From positions 26,998-90,997 of the forward strand of contig OMWB01000017.1 in the NCBI GenBank assembly GCA_900314645.1: 64,000 bases of DNA. The letters run 5' to 3'. Source of the stretch: an uncultured Actinomycetes bacterium. GTDB lineage: Bacteria > Actinomycetota > Coriobacteriia > Coriobacteriales > Atopobiaceae. Under the pieces are notes generated by a model. That model did not search any database. It was given only the letters and a program-made list of their open reading frames with translations, and was not told where the DNA came from. Positions 15,540 to 23,027 of this stretch are shown here, one piece after another (position 1 is the stretch's first letter; each line of letters opens with the position of its first letter). Made by a program: the position numbers and the translations under genes.

Positions 15540-16214
15540 ATGTCCATATCCCGCAGGGTCGCAACTGCATTCATGATACTCTCATTGGCCTTCGCGCTCG
15601 TAGGCTGTAGTGGCGCGAGCGGCGGCGATGAGCCGCAGACGGAGCCTGAGACGCAAGAGGTAGTGCAAGAGGGCGAGCAGGAATCCCCTGCGGAAGAGCC
15701 GCCCACCGAGGAGCCGGCAGCTGATGATGCTGCGACGGATCCATCATCTGCGGGGACGCGCTTTGCGTCCGTTGCCGACGAGGCAGCCGACGACGTCGCG
15801 CTGGTGGCTGGCGAATGGGGTTGTTCACAGCTCAAGTCCGTGGACGCCCTCGCAAATGCCCTGATCAACGGTGACGTAGATTTCGCCCTGGTGACGCCTC
15901 AGGTGGCTTCGGCGCTCTACAACGCGACGGCGGGCGGCATCATGGCCGTCGATGCGGTCACCCATGCGGAAGGCGAGCCGCCATGTGCGGTGGCCGTGGT
16001 GCGGCTTCCGTACTTTGGGACCAACCCCGACGATGTGGTGGCGTTTGTCGCGCGGCATCAGGAGATCGTGGAGGCCTCGTATGGCGCCGGGACGTTCTTG
16101 CGTGGCTCGGCTATGCAACGCGAGCTGACCTCTGCCATCACCGATGCGTATGTCGAGGACCCCTCAAGCATCGGCGGAACGCTTCCGCCCGACAACTTCT
16201 ACTTCCTGGGGTAA
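15540..16214 (+). CDS. Lipoprotein with solute-binding-like C-terminal domain
   Basis: This 224-residue protein has a lipoprotein signal peptide with lipobox LVGC (Cys23). An acidic Glu/Pro/Thr-rich linker (about 28-70) acts as a spacer from the membrane. The globular part contains DFALVTPQVASALYNATAGG and AVDAVTHAEGEPPCAVAVVR, which resembles a half of a type II periplasmic substrate-binding fold of the NMT1/ThiY kind. Only one lobe is present. GGGGAGGAACC precedes the ATG. No permease is adjacent, so transport is uncertain. The stop codon is followed at once by a long hairpin. Confidence 0.78.
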   Translation: MSISRRVATAFMILSLAFALVGCSGASGGDEPQTEPETQEVVQEGEQESPAEEPPTEEPAADDAATDPSSAGTRFASVADEAADDVALVAGEWGCSQLKSVDALANALINGDVDFALVTPQVASALYNATAGGIMAVDAVTHAEGEPPCAVAVVRLPYFGTNPDDVVAFVARHQEIVEASYGAGTFLRGSAMQRELTSAITDAYVEDPSSIGGTLPPDNFYFLG

Positions 16215-16220
16215 AGCCAT

Positions 16221-16286
16221 CGCCCTTTGGACGCCTTCCTCGCAAGAAGCCGCAGGTCGTTTTGCAAGGAAGGCGTCCAAAGGGCG
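16221..16286. terminator. Long inverted repeat after the lipoprotein gene
   Basis: The arms 16221-16240 and 16267-16286 pair over 20 of 20 bases, and after one mismatch pairing continues for about six more (16242-16247 with 16260-16265, one wobble). The tip differs from the GATT/TGA core family. It begins six bases after the stop codon and has no U-tract. Confidence 0.75.
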
Positions 16287-16438
16287 GTAAGGGTGCAGCA
16301 TATCCCCACAAACTACATCAATGCCGACCAAAGTGTTACGGCTTTTATGAAGCCGCAAATAATGGCATATGCTCATAGTGTCAAGCAGGCGACGGTGACA
16401 GGCTCACTATGTTCGCCAAACGGGGTAAGGAGGAATCT

Positions 16439-18106
16439 ATGCCCACTATTCAGGAGCGTATTGATTCCATCACGAACTACGTCATAGCTCGTGGTGAAGG
16501 TAGGCGCGGTGCGACGGTGCACGATCTGCTCGCCATTGGTGGCGTCAACAACTGCCGTGGTGCCGTGATCATGGACGAAGCGCCCGCTGGCCTTATCGAG
16601 CGCGCGCTGCGTCGCAACGAGGGCGTCCTTACGGACACGGGCGCTCTCTCTGTCGAGACGGGTAAGTACACCGGCCGCTCGCCTGAGGACCGCTTTATCG
16701 TTGACACGCCCGACGTGCATGACCACATCCACTGGGGCAACGTCAACAAGCCGTTCCCTCCGGAGAACTACGAAAAGGTCAAGAAGGCCGTGACTGACCA
16801 CCTGCGTACGCGCGACCTCTTCGTGGTTCGCGCAATCGCTGGCGCCGATCGCCGTTGGTGCCGCAAGTTCCTGATCGTGTGCGAGCGCGCCAGCCAGGCG
16901 CTGTTTGCGCGCCAGCTGCTCGTGCGTCCTTCCAAGCGCCAGCGCGATAGCTACTTCCCGCAGGACTATACCGTGCTCGCCGCACCCGATCTGAAGCTCG
17001 ATCCGGTGAAGTATGGCACCAACTCCGAGGCTGCCGTCCTCATCAACTTTGAGGACAAGTGCATCATCGTTGCCGGTACCGCTTACTCTGGCGAGATCAA
17101 GAAGGCCGTCTTCTCGGTTATGAACTACGTCATGCCGATGGAGGAGAACGTGCTCCCCATGCACTCGTCCGCAAACATGGACCCGGTCACAGGCGAGACG
17201 GCCGTCTTCTTCGGTCTGTCCGGCACCGGCAAGACCACGCTTTCTGCTGACACGCAGCGCGTCCTCATCGGCGATGACGAGCACGGCTGGGCACAGAACT
17301 CCATCTTCAACTTTGAGGGTGGCTGCTACGCAAAGGCCATCAAGATTACGCCAGTCACCGAGCCGCAGATTTACGGCGCCATCCGCTTTGGTGCCATCTG
17401 CGAGAACGTCGTGGTTAACCATGTCAGCCGTCTCCCGGACTACTTCGATGACTCCCTGACCGAGAACACGCGCGTCGCCTACCCGGTTGACTACATCGCC
17501 AACGCTGCCGTCATGGGTCAGGGCCGTTACCCCAACGTGGTCATCTTCCTGACGGCCGACGCGTTTGGCGTGCTGCCCCCGATCAGCCGCTTGGACAAGA
17601 ATGCCGCCATGTACCACTTCCTCTCTGGCTTCACCAGCAAGGTCGCGGGCACCGAGCGTGGCATCACCGAGCCGCAACCCACGTTCTCGACGCTCTTCGG
17701 TGAGCCGTTCATGCCGCTTGACCCCCTGCACTACGCCGACATGTTTGGTGACCGCATGGAGCGCTCTGGCACACGCGTCTACCTCATCAACACCGGTTGG
17801 ACTGGCGGCCCGTACGGCATCGGCCAGCGTATGGACCTTGCCTCCACGCGTCAGATGGTGACGGCCGCCCTCAGTGGCACAGTCGAGGACAGCGACTTCG
17901 TCCGTGACCCCATCTTCAACGTGGACGTTCCTCAGCATGTGGACGGCGTTTCCCGCCGCGTGCTCAACCCGCGTGACACGTGGGCTGACAAGGAGGCCTA
18001 CGATAAGACCGCCCGCCGCGTGGCGAAGATGTTCGTGGACAATGCGGCGGAGAAGTACCCCGACATGGCGCCCGAGGTGCGCGCAGCGGGACCCGTCGTG
18101 GAGTAG
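16439..18106 (+). CDS. pckA: Phosphoenolpyruvate carboxykinase (ATP)
   Basis: This 555-residue enzyme interconverts oxaloacetate and PEP with ATP. In fermenting anaerobes it often runs towards oxaloacetate, but with class III FBPase in the same window it could also serve gluconeogenesis. The kinase P-loop is GLSGTGKTTLSAD (about 259-271), and the preceding MNYVMPMEENVLPMHSSAN plus SPEDRFIVDTP are ATP-type PEPCK signatures. The protein is slightly longer than the usual 530-540 residues. GGTAAGGAGG lies six bases before the ATG at 16439; an in-frame ATG at 16409 is upstream of this site. A 14-bp hairpin follows the stop. Confidence 0.96.
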   Translation: MPTIQERIDSITNYVIARGEGRRGATVHDLLAIGGVNNCRGAVIMDEAPAGLIERALRRNEGVLTDTGALSVETGKYTGRSPEDRFIVDTPDVHDHIHWGNVNKPFPPENYEKVKKAVTDHLRTRDLFVVRAIAGADRRWCRKFLIVCERASQALFARQLLVRPSKRQRDSYFPQDYTVLAAPDLKLDPVKYGTNSEAAVLINFEDKCIIVAGTAYSGEIKKAVFSVMNYVMPMEENVLPMHSSANMDPVTGETAVFFGLSGTGKTTLSADTQRVLIGDDEHGWAQNSIFNFEGGCYAKAIKITPVTEPQIYGAIRFGAICENVVVNHVSRLPDYFDDSLTENTRVAYPVDYIANAAVMGQGRYPNVVIFLTADAFGVLPPISRLDKNAAMYHFLSGFTSKVAGTERGITEPQPTFSTLFGEPFMPLDPLHYADMFGDRMERSGTRVYLINTGWTGGPYGIGQRMDLASTRQMVTAALSGTVEDSDFVRDPIFNVDVPQHVDGVSRRVLNPRDTWADKEAYDKTARRVAKMFVDNAAEKYPDMAPEVRAAGPVVE

Positions 18107-18126
18107 TCGCTCAAACAGAAACGGGT

Positions 18127-18161
18127 GAAGTGGTACACCTTTCAATGAGGTGTACCACTTC
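18127..18161 (+). terminator. Hairpin after pckA
   Basis: GAAGTGGTACACCT pairs perfectly with AGGTGTACCACTTC around TTCAATG (14-bp stem). It is in terminator position after pckA and 29 bases before the next start codon. Only GCTTATG follows, so the U-tract is poor. Confidence 0.65.
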
Positions 18162-18189
18162 GCTTATGTAGAGGCAGAAGGAGTAACGA

Positions 18190-18852
18190 ATGCTATTTGA
18201 CAGGCTGCTCAATCGCGGTCCGAGTGCAGGGCCCCATACGGAGCAATACGCATGGATTGTTGAGCAACTGTCTGCCACGGGCTCTGAGCGGGCTCATGGA
18301 GGCTATAGCGCTGATTGGTGGCATCGGCTTACCGAGGCGGAGAAAGACGAGCTGGAGACTACGATCTGGCGGAAGTACCCGGACGATCCACGCCTTGCGG
18401 TGTTCCTGCCGAAACTACGACATCACGATGGACGTGCCAGACTGGATAGCGATCTTCGAAAGGCGACATCCATAAGCACGAAAGTGGAATTTGCTGACGT
18501 CCTGTTCCGTGAGACCGGAGAGAAGCGCTATCTGGACGTGTTGCGGCAATGCTGTAGCGAAGACTGCGGAACTGGGATTCTTTCGGGATATCGTCTTGTG
18601 GCAGTGGCGCTCCAGGATTACCCAGCCGACCCCGAAGTTGAGGCAGTTCTGCGCGACATTTACCTGCGGAGCACTGACGGTGCGACGCAGACAACGGCGT
18701 TGATAGGCATTCTCCACCAACGGGGCATCGTCCATGACACGCACGACTTCGCGGAGCTTAACGTCCTGCTTCCGAAGCTACGACATCTCGATATGGAGAA
18801 TCCAGATGGTCGATTGGATCGCCTGGACCGCTATCTTGCAGCTGTCTCTTGA
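18190..18852 (+). CDS. Orphan hypothetical protein with internal duplication
   Basis: This 220-residue soluble protein is not recognised. Two similar segments mark an internal repeat: FLPKLRHHDGRARLD (about residues 72-86) and LLPKLRHLDMENPDGRLD (about 192-209). The rest is helical and acidic and could form HEAT-like repeats. AGAAGGAGTAACGA precedes the ATG. Codon use is visibly less GC-biased than in pckA (more A- and T-ending codons), hinting at recent acquisition. It is a single-gene unit closed by its own terminator. Function unknown. Confidence 0.75.
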   Translation: MLFDRLLNRGPSAGPHTEQYAWIVEQLSATGSERAHGGYSADWWHRLTEAEKDELETTIWRKYPDDPRLAVFLPKLRHHDGRARLDSDLRKATSISTKVEFADVLFRETGEKRYLDVLRQCCSEDCGTGILSGYRLVAVALQDYPADPEVEAVLRDIYLRSTDGATQTTALIGILHQRGIVHDTHDFAELNVLLPKLRHLDMENPDGRLDRLDRYLAAVS

Positions 18853-18891
18853 ACTGAAATGCCTCTCGATTAACGCGCCACGCGCAAAGCA

Positions 18892-18924
18892 AGACCCCCT
18901 CGTGAGCGAGTCACGAGGGGGTCT
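18892..18924. terminator. Bidirectional hairpin between convergent genes
   Basis: AGACCCCCTCGTGA pairs perfectly with TCACGAGGGGGTCT around GCGAG (14-bp stem). It lies 40 bases after the orphan gene and 25 bases from the stop of the leftward FKBP gene. U-runs are short on both sides. Confidence 0.75.
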
Positions 18925-18948
18925 GTTCATCACGTAGTGATATCGACG

Positions 18949-19581
18949 CTACTCTTTGCAGCAGTCGTCATCATCGCAGCAGCAGCCGTCGCCCTCGCCG
19001 TGGCAGCACTCCCCATCGCCGTGCCCCTCGCCGTGGCAGCACTCGCCATCCTCATGATGCTTGCGGCCCTCGCCGTGGCAGCATTCGCCGTCGCCATGCC
19101 TGCGTCCGTGACCATGTCCGCGTCCATGGCAGCAGTGGTGCTCTTCTTCCTCGCCATCGGAGACCTCAAGCAGCTCAATCTCAAAGTTGAGTGCCTTGCC
19201 GGCCATCTCGTGGTTGAGGTCGAAGGTGATGGTGGTGTCATCCATCGCATAGACCGTGGCGGGCATCGGCTGTCCCATGGGGCCACCCAAGACCACGCGC
19301 ATGCCCACGCGCGCGTTCTCGGCGCCCGGCATGTTGGCGATGGGCACGCTGACGATCATGTCGTCGCGGCGCTCGCCATAGGCCTCGGTCGGCTCAAGAC
19401 GCACGTTGACCGTCTGGCCAACCTCCATGTCGCGCACGGCCGCGTCAAAGCCAGCGATCATCTGGCCAGCCATGCACGTGAAGCGCAGCGGCTCGTTGCG
19501 GTCGCGGGAAGAGTCAAACTTGGTGCCGTCGTCAAGCGTGCCCACGTAGTGCACGGCTACACGCTTACCCTCGTTGTTCAT
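18949..19581 (-). CDS. slyD: FKBP-type peptidyl-prolyl isomerase, SlyD-like, with Cys/His-rich tail
   Basis: This 210-residue protein is predicted to catalyse proline isomerisation and bind nickel. The FKBP half-domains (VAVHYVGTLDDGTKFDSS and FTCMAGQMIAGFDAAVRDM) flank an IF chaperone insert (about 70-125). From about residue 145 the tail contains repeated HGDGECCHGEG-like units and ends in CCCDDDDCC, far richer in Cys and His than the E. coli SlyD tail. This favours metal storage or delivery to metalloenzymes. GAGAGGAACGTTT precedes the ATG at 19581. No hydrogenase or urease genes are in the window. Confidence 0.9.
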   Translation of the reverse strand: MNNEGKRVAVHYVGTLDDGTKFDSSRDRNEPLRFTCMAGQMIAGFDAAVRDMEVGQTVNVRLEPTEAYGERRDDMIVSVPIANMPGAENARVGMRVVLGGPMGQPMPATVYAMDDTTITFDLNHEMAGKALNFEIELLEVSDGEEEEHHCCHGRGHGHGRRHGDGECCHGEGRKHHEDGECCHGEGHGDGECCHGEGDGCCCDDDDCCKE

Positions 19582-19730
19582 AAACGTTCCTCTCGTTTCT
19601 TGTCGTGAAACAGGTGTGACAGAGCAAAAGTCTACCCGATGTTTCCGCCCGTCAGACAAGCTACGAGAAACACCCGCAATTGCGGTGGGTTAGTGCCCGT
19701 GAAGGAAGCAGTGCAATGGCGGCAGCAGGC

Positions 19731-20459
19731 TTAGGCCTTGTCGCGGATGACGGTGTCGTGGAAGCGGAAGTGCGCGGGGTGGTAGTGCGACTCGGCATAC
19801 TCAAAGAGCAGGGCGTCGTTGTCATAGGTGCGGTGCTTGACGCAGGCCACGTGCGTGCATCCCTCGATGTCGAGCCACTGACGGTCAGACTCGCTCGCGA
19901 CCTCCATGCAGATGGTGCGCTTGCTGGTGGCGATGCGCTTGCCAAGCTCCTCCTCGACGTAGGCATAGATGGAGCGCTCGGCGTGCTCTGGCGTGATGCC
20001 CTCAACCATGGATGCGCGGTAGTAGCTACGGTCACGAATGAGTGGGCGGTCGTCCAGCAAACGGACGCGCTCTACATGCAGTACCTCGGTGCCCTCGTCA
20101 AAGCCAGTTATGTCTGCGAGAGACGCGTCTACCGTGACGTACTCAAAGAGGGTTACGTGGGTCCGAGCGGTAAGTCCGTTTCGCTTTGCGCTCTCCTCGA
20201 AGGTCTCGATGCCGCCCAAGGCGAAGGAATTGCGGTCCTCGGACGGAGTCCAAATCACGCGCACACCCTTTCCATGTATGGGCATGCAATAACCCTCACC
20301 TGCAAGCTTAGCTATTGCCTTGCGTACCGTGTTGTGGGCGCACTGATAGCGCTTTACAAGCTGTGACTGGGAGGGAAGAAGCTCCTCATATACGTATGTG
20401 GCATTCTCGATCTGCTGCTTTAGATCCCTATAGATTTGGTCATATGCGATGTGGACCAT
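19731..20459 (-). CDS. GntR-family regulator with UTRA domain (TreR/HutC-like)
   Basis: The 242-residue protein has an N-terminal winged helix (about 1-70; LLPSQSQLVKRYQCAHNTVR followed by KAIAKLAGEGY), and a C-terminal UTRA ligand-binding domain (about 95-240; GTEVLHVERVRLLDDRPLI). This is the HutC/TreR branch, which senses sugar phosphates or amino-acid derivatives. GGGAGGCAATTC precedes the ATG. No phosphotransferase or trehalase genes are adjacent, so the target is unknown and the TreR label would be an over-call. Confidence 0.9.
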   Translation of the reverse strand: MVHIAYDQIYRDLKQQIENATYVYEELLPSQSQLVKRYQCAHNTVRKAIAKLAGEGYCMPIHGKGVRVIWTPSEDRNSFALGGIETFEESAKRNGLTARTHVTLFEYVTVDASLADITGFDEGTEVLHVERVRLLDDRPLIRDRSYYRASMVEGITPEHAERSIYAYVEEELGKRIATSKRTICMEVASESDRQWLDIEGCTHVACVKHRTYDNDALLFEYAESHYHPAHFRFHDTVIRDKA

Positions 20460-20602
20460 GAATTGCCTCCCAAAACTGCTATCGCATATGCCACTTTAGC
20501 GAAAATGACGAAGAATGGGTGTTGAAATGTTGTGACATAGCAACATGTTATACGCGCTTCGTTCGGAGGCTCGTTCAAAGAGAACGAAATGACAAGGTAA
20601 GA

Positions 20603-20636
20603 GGGCGCCCGCACGCCGAGTGGCGTACGGGCGCCC
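20603..20636 (-). terminator. Terminator after fbp
   Basis: GGGCGCCCG pairs with CGGGCGCCC, with one C-A mismatch and a further ACGCC/GGCGT pairing around GAGT. Leftward the minus strand continues TCTTACCTTGTCATTTCG, moderately U-rich. It lies 22 bases after the fbp stop. Confidence 0.7.
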
Positions 20637-20657
20637 CGTAAGACGTATATGAAAAAC

Positions 20658-22574
20658 CTATGCTGCTCCCTCGGGTAGCTCGCCGGCACGGTAGGCCGCG
20701 AGAAGCGCTTTGAGGTCACGGATTTGGTCAGCGAGCTCTTTGCCCCTATCGGTGTCGGCAACCGTCAGCTCATAGGTGGGCTGCTCGATCGCTGTCGTGT
20801 TCGAGAGGATGTCCGCGTTGGCCGCTAGGGCCGCCTTGACGGAAACGAACGGGCGGTGTGCCTTGATGGTCATGCCGTTGGCGGTGGAGGTGAGGGTGTA
20901 GCCCGCGATGCCCGTGGTCTTGTGGTATGCCTCGCAGAAACCGCCGTCCACCACCAGTCTACGCGCGTCGCCCTTGATGGGGCTCTCTCCGCTGGATTGC
21001 TTCACGGGCTTATGGCCGTTGATGATGTGGGAGTGCTTGCCCGTGAGGCCAAACTCGGCCAGCACGCGTTCGCAGACGCTCGCGTCATCGGTCAGACGGA
21101 AATACGGGTCCTCTGCCTCCACCCAGGTGCTCTTGTCGAGGACGAAGGTGCGCTCGAAGGTCTTCATCACGCGGCCCGAGAGGGGAGAGCGTCGTCCGCA
21201 CCAGAGGTACCACATCCAGTCAAGCGAGCATTGGTCGCCGGTGTGCCAGGCACGTCGTGCGATACGGTCGCACCAGTCGAGGTACGCACGGCCCGCGCGT
21301 GGCACGCCCTCGGCCACGACAGCGGTGAAGCTGCCGTCATCCTCGAGGGGTAGGCATCCGTGGAAAAGCAGGTTGCCGTTATGCACCAGATAGACCGAGC
21401 CCTTCTCGTAGAGGAAGGACGTGTGGGCACGCAGGCGGGTGGACTCGCGGAAAGCCGCGACGAGCCCGTCCATGACGGTGCGCTCCTCGGTGGTGAGCTG
21501 GAAGGGGTGCTCGGGATCGACGGTGGGGAAGTCGCGGGTGGCGAGCTCGTAATCGACGCCTTCGATGCGTACGGTGCCGTGCTCGAGGTCAAGATCGTCC
21601 AGAAGGAGGCGGTCCTCCATGCCCCAGTTGGGATGGCGCATGATGAACTGGGCCTCCACCTTGAAGAGGATGACCGAGATGGCCTTCTCCATCGGGCTCA
21701 TGGACTCGTCTCCCCGATAGGTGCGCTCGGCAAAAAGCGCAAGCTCACGCAGGGAGATGCCGTAGGCACTCTCCACCACGTCGAGCGTGTGGTAGCGAAT
21801 CTGCGTGCGCACCACCGAGGCGATGCACGCCTCGGACCCGCAGGCGGCCCCCATCCACGCGATGTCGTGGTTTCCCCACTGGATGTCAAGGTTGTGGTGC
21901 GCCATCAGGCGGTCCATGATGCGGTCCCCGTGTGGGCCGCGGTCATAGATGTCGCCAACCAGGTGCAGGTGCTCGACGGAGAGGCGCTTGATGAGCACGC
22001 AGAGCGCGATGATGAAGTCGTCGCTCACGCCGTTCTCGACGATGGAGTCGATGATGCGATGGTGATACTCGTGGCGGCTCGTCTCTCCCGGACCGGTGGA
22101 GCGCAGCAGCTCCTCGATGATTGACTCGAAGTCGTCGGGCAACGCCTCGCGCACGTGGTTGCTGGTGTAGAGGCTCGACACCTGACGCGCAATGCGTACC
22201 AGCTCCATGAGCGTCTTGGTGTACCAGTTGGGCTCGTTGCGGCGGCGACGCTGCTGCAGCGCCAGCATCTCGTTGGGATAGTAGATGAGGGTGCAGAGGT
22301 CGTCCTTGGCGTCCTCGTCCATCGAGCTCCCAAAGACGTCCTCCACGTGCTCACGGATGACGCCCGAGCAGTTGTTGAGGATGTGCTTGAAGGCCTCGTA
22401 CTCGCCATGGACGTCGCTCATGAAGTGTTCGGCGCTCTTGGGAAGGTCGAGCTGCGCCTCAAGCTTGATGACCTCGGTATACGTCTCGCGTAGGGTGGGG
22501 AACTGCCTGGAGAGCAGGCGCAGGTAACGGAGGTCAGGGGTAGTAGGCGCGGCTGCTGGCGCATCGTTTGGCAT
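20658..22574 (-). CDS. fbp: Fructose-1,6-bisphosphatase, class III
   Basis: This 638-residue enzyme dephosphorylates fructose-1,6-bisphosphate for gluconeogenesis. Class III enzymes occur mainly in Firmicutes and related anaerobes and have a calcineurin-like metal site. That site is visible as SDVHGEYEAFKHIL (about 54-67), GDIYDRGPHGDRIMD, GNHDIAWMG and NGHKPVK. The length (about 640) fits the class. The ATG at 22574 is chosen because GGAGGAGAGCCTC precedes it; the open frame extends to 22640 without support. It pairs functionally with pckA and opposes pfkA. Confidence 0.95.
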   Translation of the reverse strand: MPNDAPAAAPTTPDLRYLRLLSRQFPTLRETYTEVIKLEAQLDLPKSAEHFMSDVHGEYEAFKHILNNCSGVIREHVEDVFGSSMDEDAKDDLCTLIYYPNEMLALQQRRRRNEPNWYTKTLMELVRIARQVSSLYTSNHVREALPDDFESIIEELLRSTGPGETSRHEYHHRIIDSIVENGVSDDFIIALCVLIKRLSVEHLHLVGDIYDRGPHGDRIMDRLMAHHNLDIQWGNHDIAWMGAACGSEACIASVVRTQIRYHTLDVVESAYGISLRELALFAERTYRGDESMSPMEKAISVILFKVEAQFIMRHPNWGMEDRLLLDDLDLEHGTVRIEGVDYELATRDFPTVDPEHPFQLTTEERTVMDGLVAAFRESTRLRAHTSFLYEKGSVYLVHNGNLLFHGCLPLEDDGSFTAVVAEGVPRAGRAYLDWCDRIARRAWHTGDQCSLDWMWYLWCGRRSPLSGRVMKTFERTFVLDKSTWVEAEDPYFRLTDDASVCERVLAEFGLTGKHSHIINGHKPVKQSSGESPIKGDARRLVVDGGFCEAYHKTTGIAGYTLTSTANGMTIKAHRPFVSVKAALAANADILSNTTAIEQPTYELTVADTDRGKELADQIRDLKALLAAYRAGELPEGAA

Positions 22575-22711
22575 GAGGCTCTCCTCCCGTTGTTGACGTT
22601 GACGGTGCGTCCCGGGGTGGCCCCCTAGGCGCACGGTCAATTGTAGGGGAACCCTCGTGCTCTTGAACCTTCGGCGAAAGGTTGAGTTTCGTCCAAATAC
22701 GGTGCGTGTTT

Positions 22712-22720
22712 TGCTAATAT
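22712..22720 (+). promoter_or_regulatory. Extended -10 promoter for the ileS leader
   Basis: TGCTAATAT is an extended -10 element, 276 bases before the T-run of the ileS leader. No clear -35 hexamer is seen at the right spacing. Its location at the head of the structured leader supports it. Confidence 0.45.
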
Positions 22721-22734
22721 GGCTGTCCAGAGCG

Positions 22735-22995
22735 CTGACGGGGACGCGTCGCGCGGGTCGCCGTGGTCAACAGAGAGTGAGGATGCTGAGATCTCACGTC
22801 CACGGTCCGAGCGGTATCACCCCTGAGCTGCAGCCCCAACGGGAGCCTCGGCTCCTCAGTAGACGCTGCCGGGATGGCCGCCGACACGGGCCAGCCGAGT
22901 AATGCGGTCTCCGCACGCTGGGTGACAAGAGCAACGTCAAGCCGCACACGCGGTATGTTGGCGCCTCGTCCCAGCATGAGGGACGGGCGCCTTTT
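22735..22995 (+). promoter_or_regulatory. ileS leader attenuator, T-box-like
   Basis: A roughly 260-base leader with several stems precedes ileS. It ends in a strong intrinsic terminator: GGCGCC-T-CGTCCC, loop AGCATGA, then GGGACG-GGCGCC and five Ts (22960-22995). The CGTCCC...GGGACG pairing just after a GCAAC...GCGG segment (22931-22952) follows the order of T-box leaders. GCGGTATCACC (22811-22821) offers ATC, an Ile codon, as specifier. However, the expected TGGT that should pair with the tRNA-Ile acceptor end is not found where it should be. The terminator is certain; the T-box class is inferred. Confidence 0.55.
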
Positions 22996-23027
22996 TCGTG
23001 GGCGTCCACGAGAGAAAGGGATGCAAG

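Noticed and set aside
19731..20459. Calling the GntR/UTRA regulator a trehalose repressor
   Set aside because: No trehalose genes are adjacent and the UTRA domain alone does not define the ligand.
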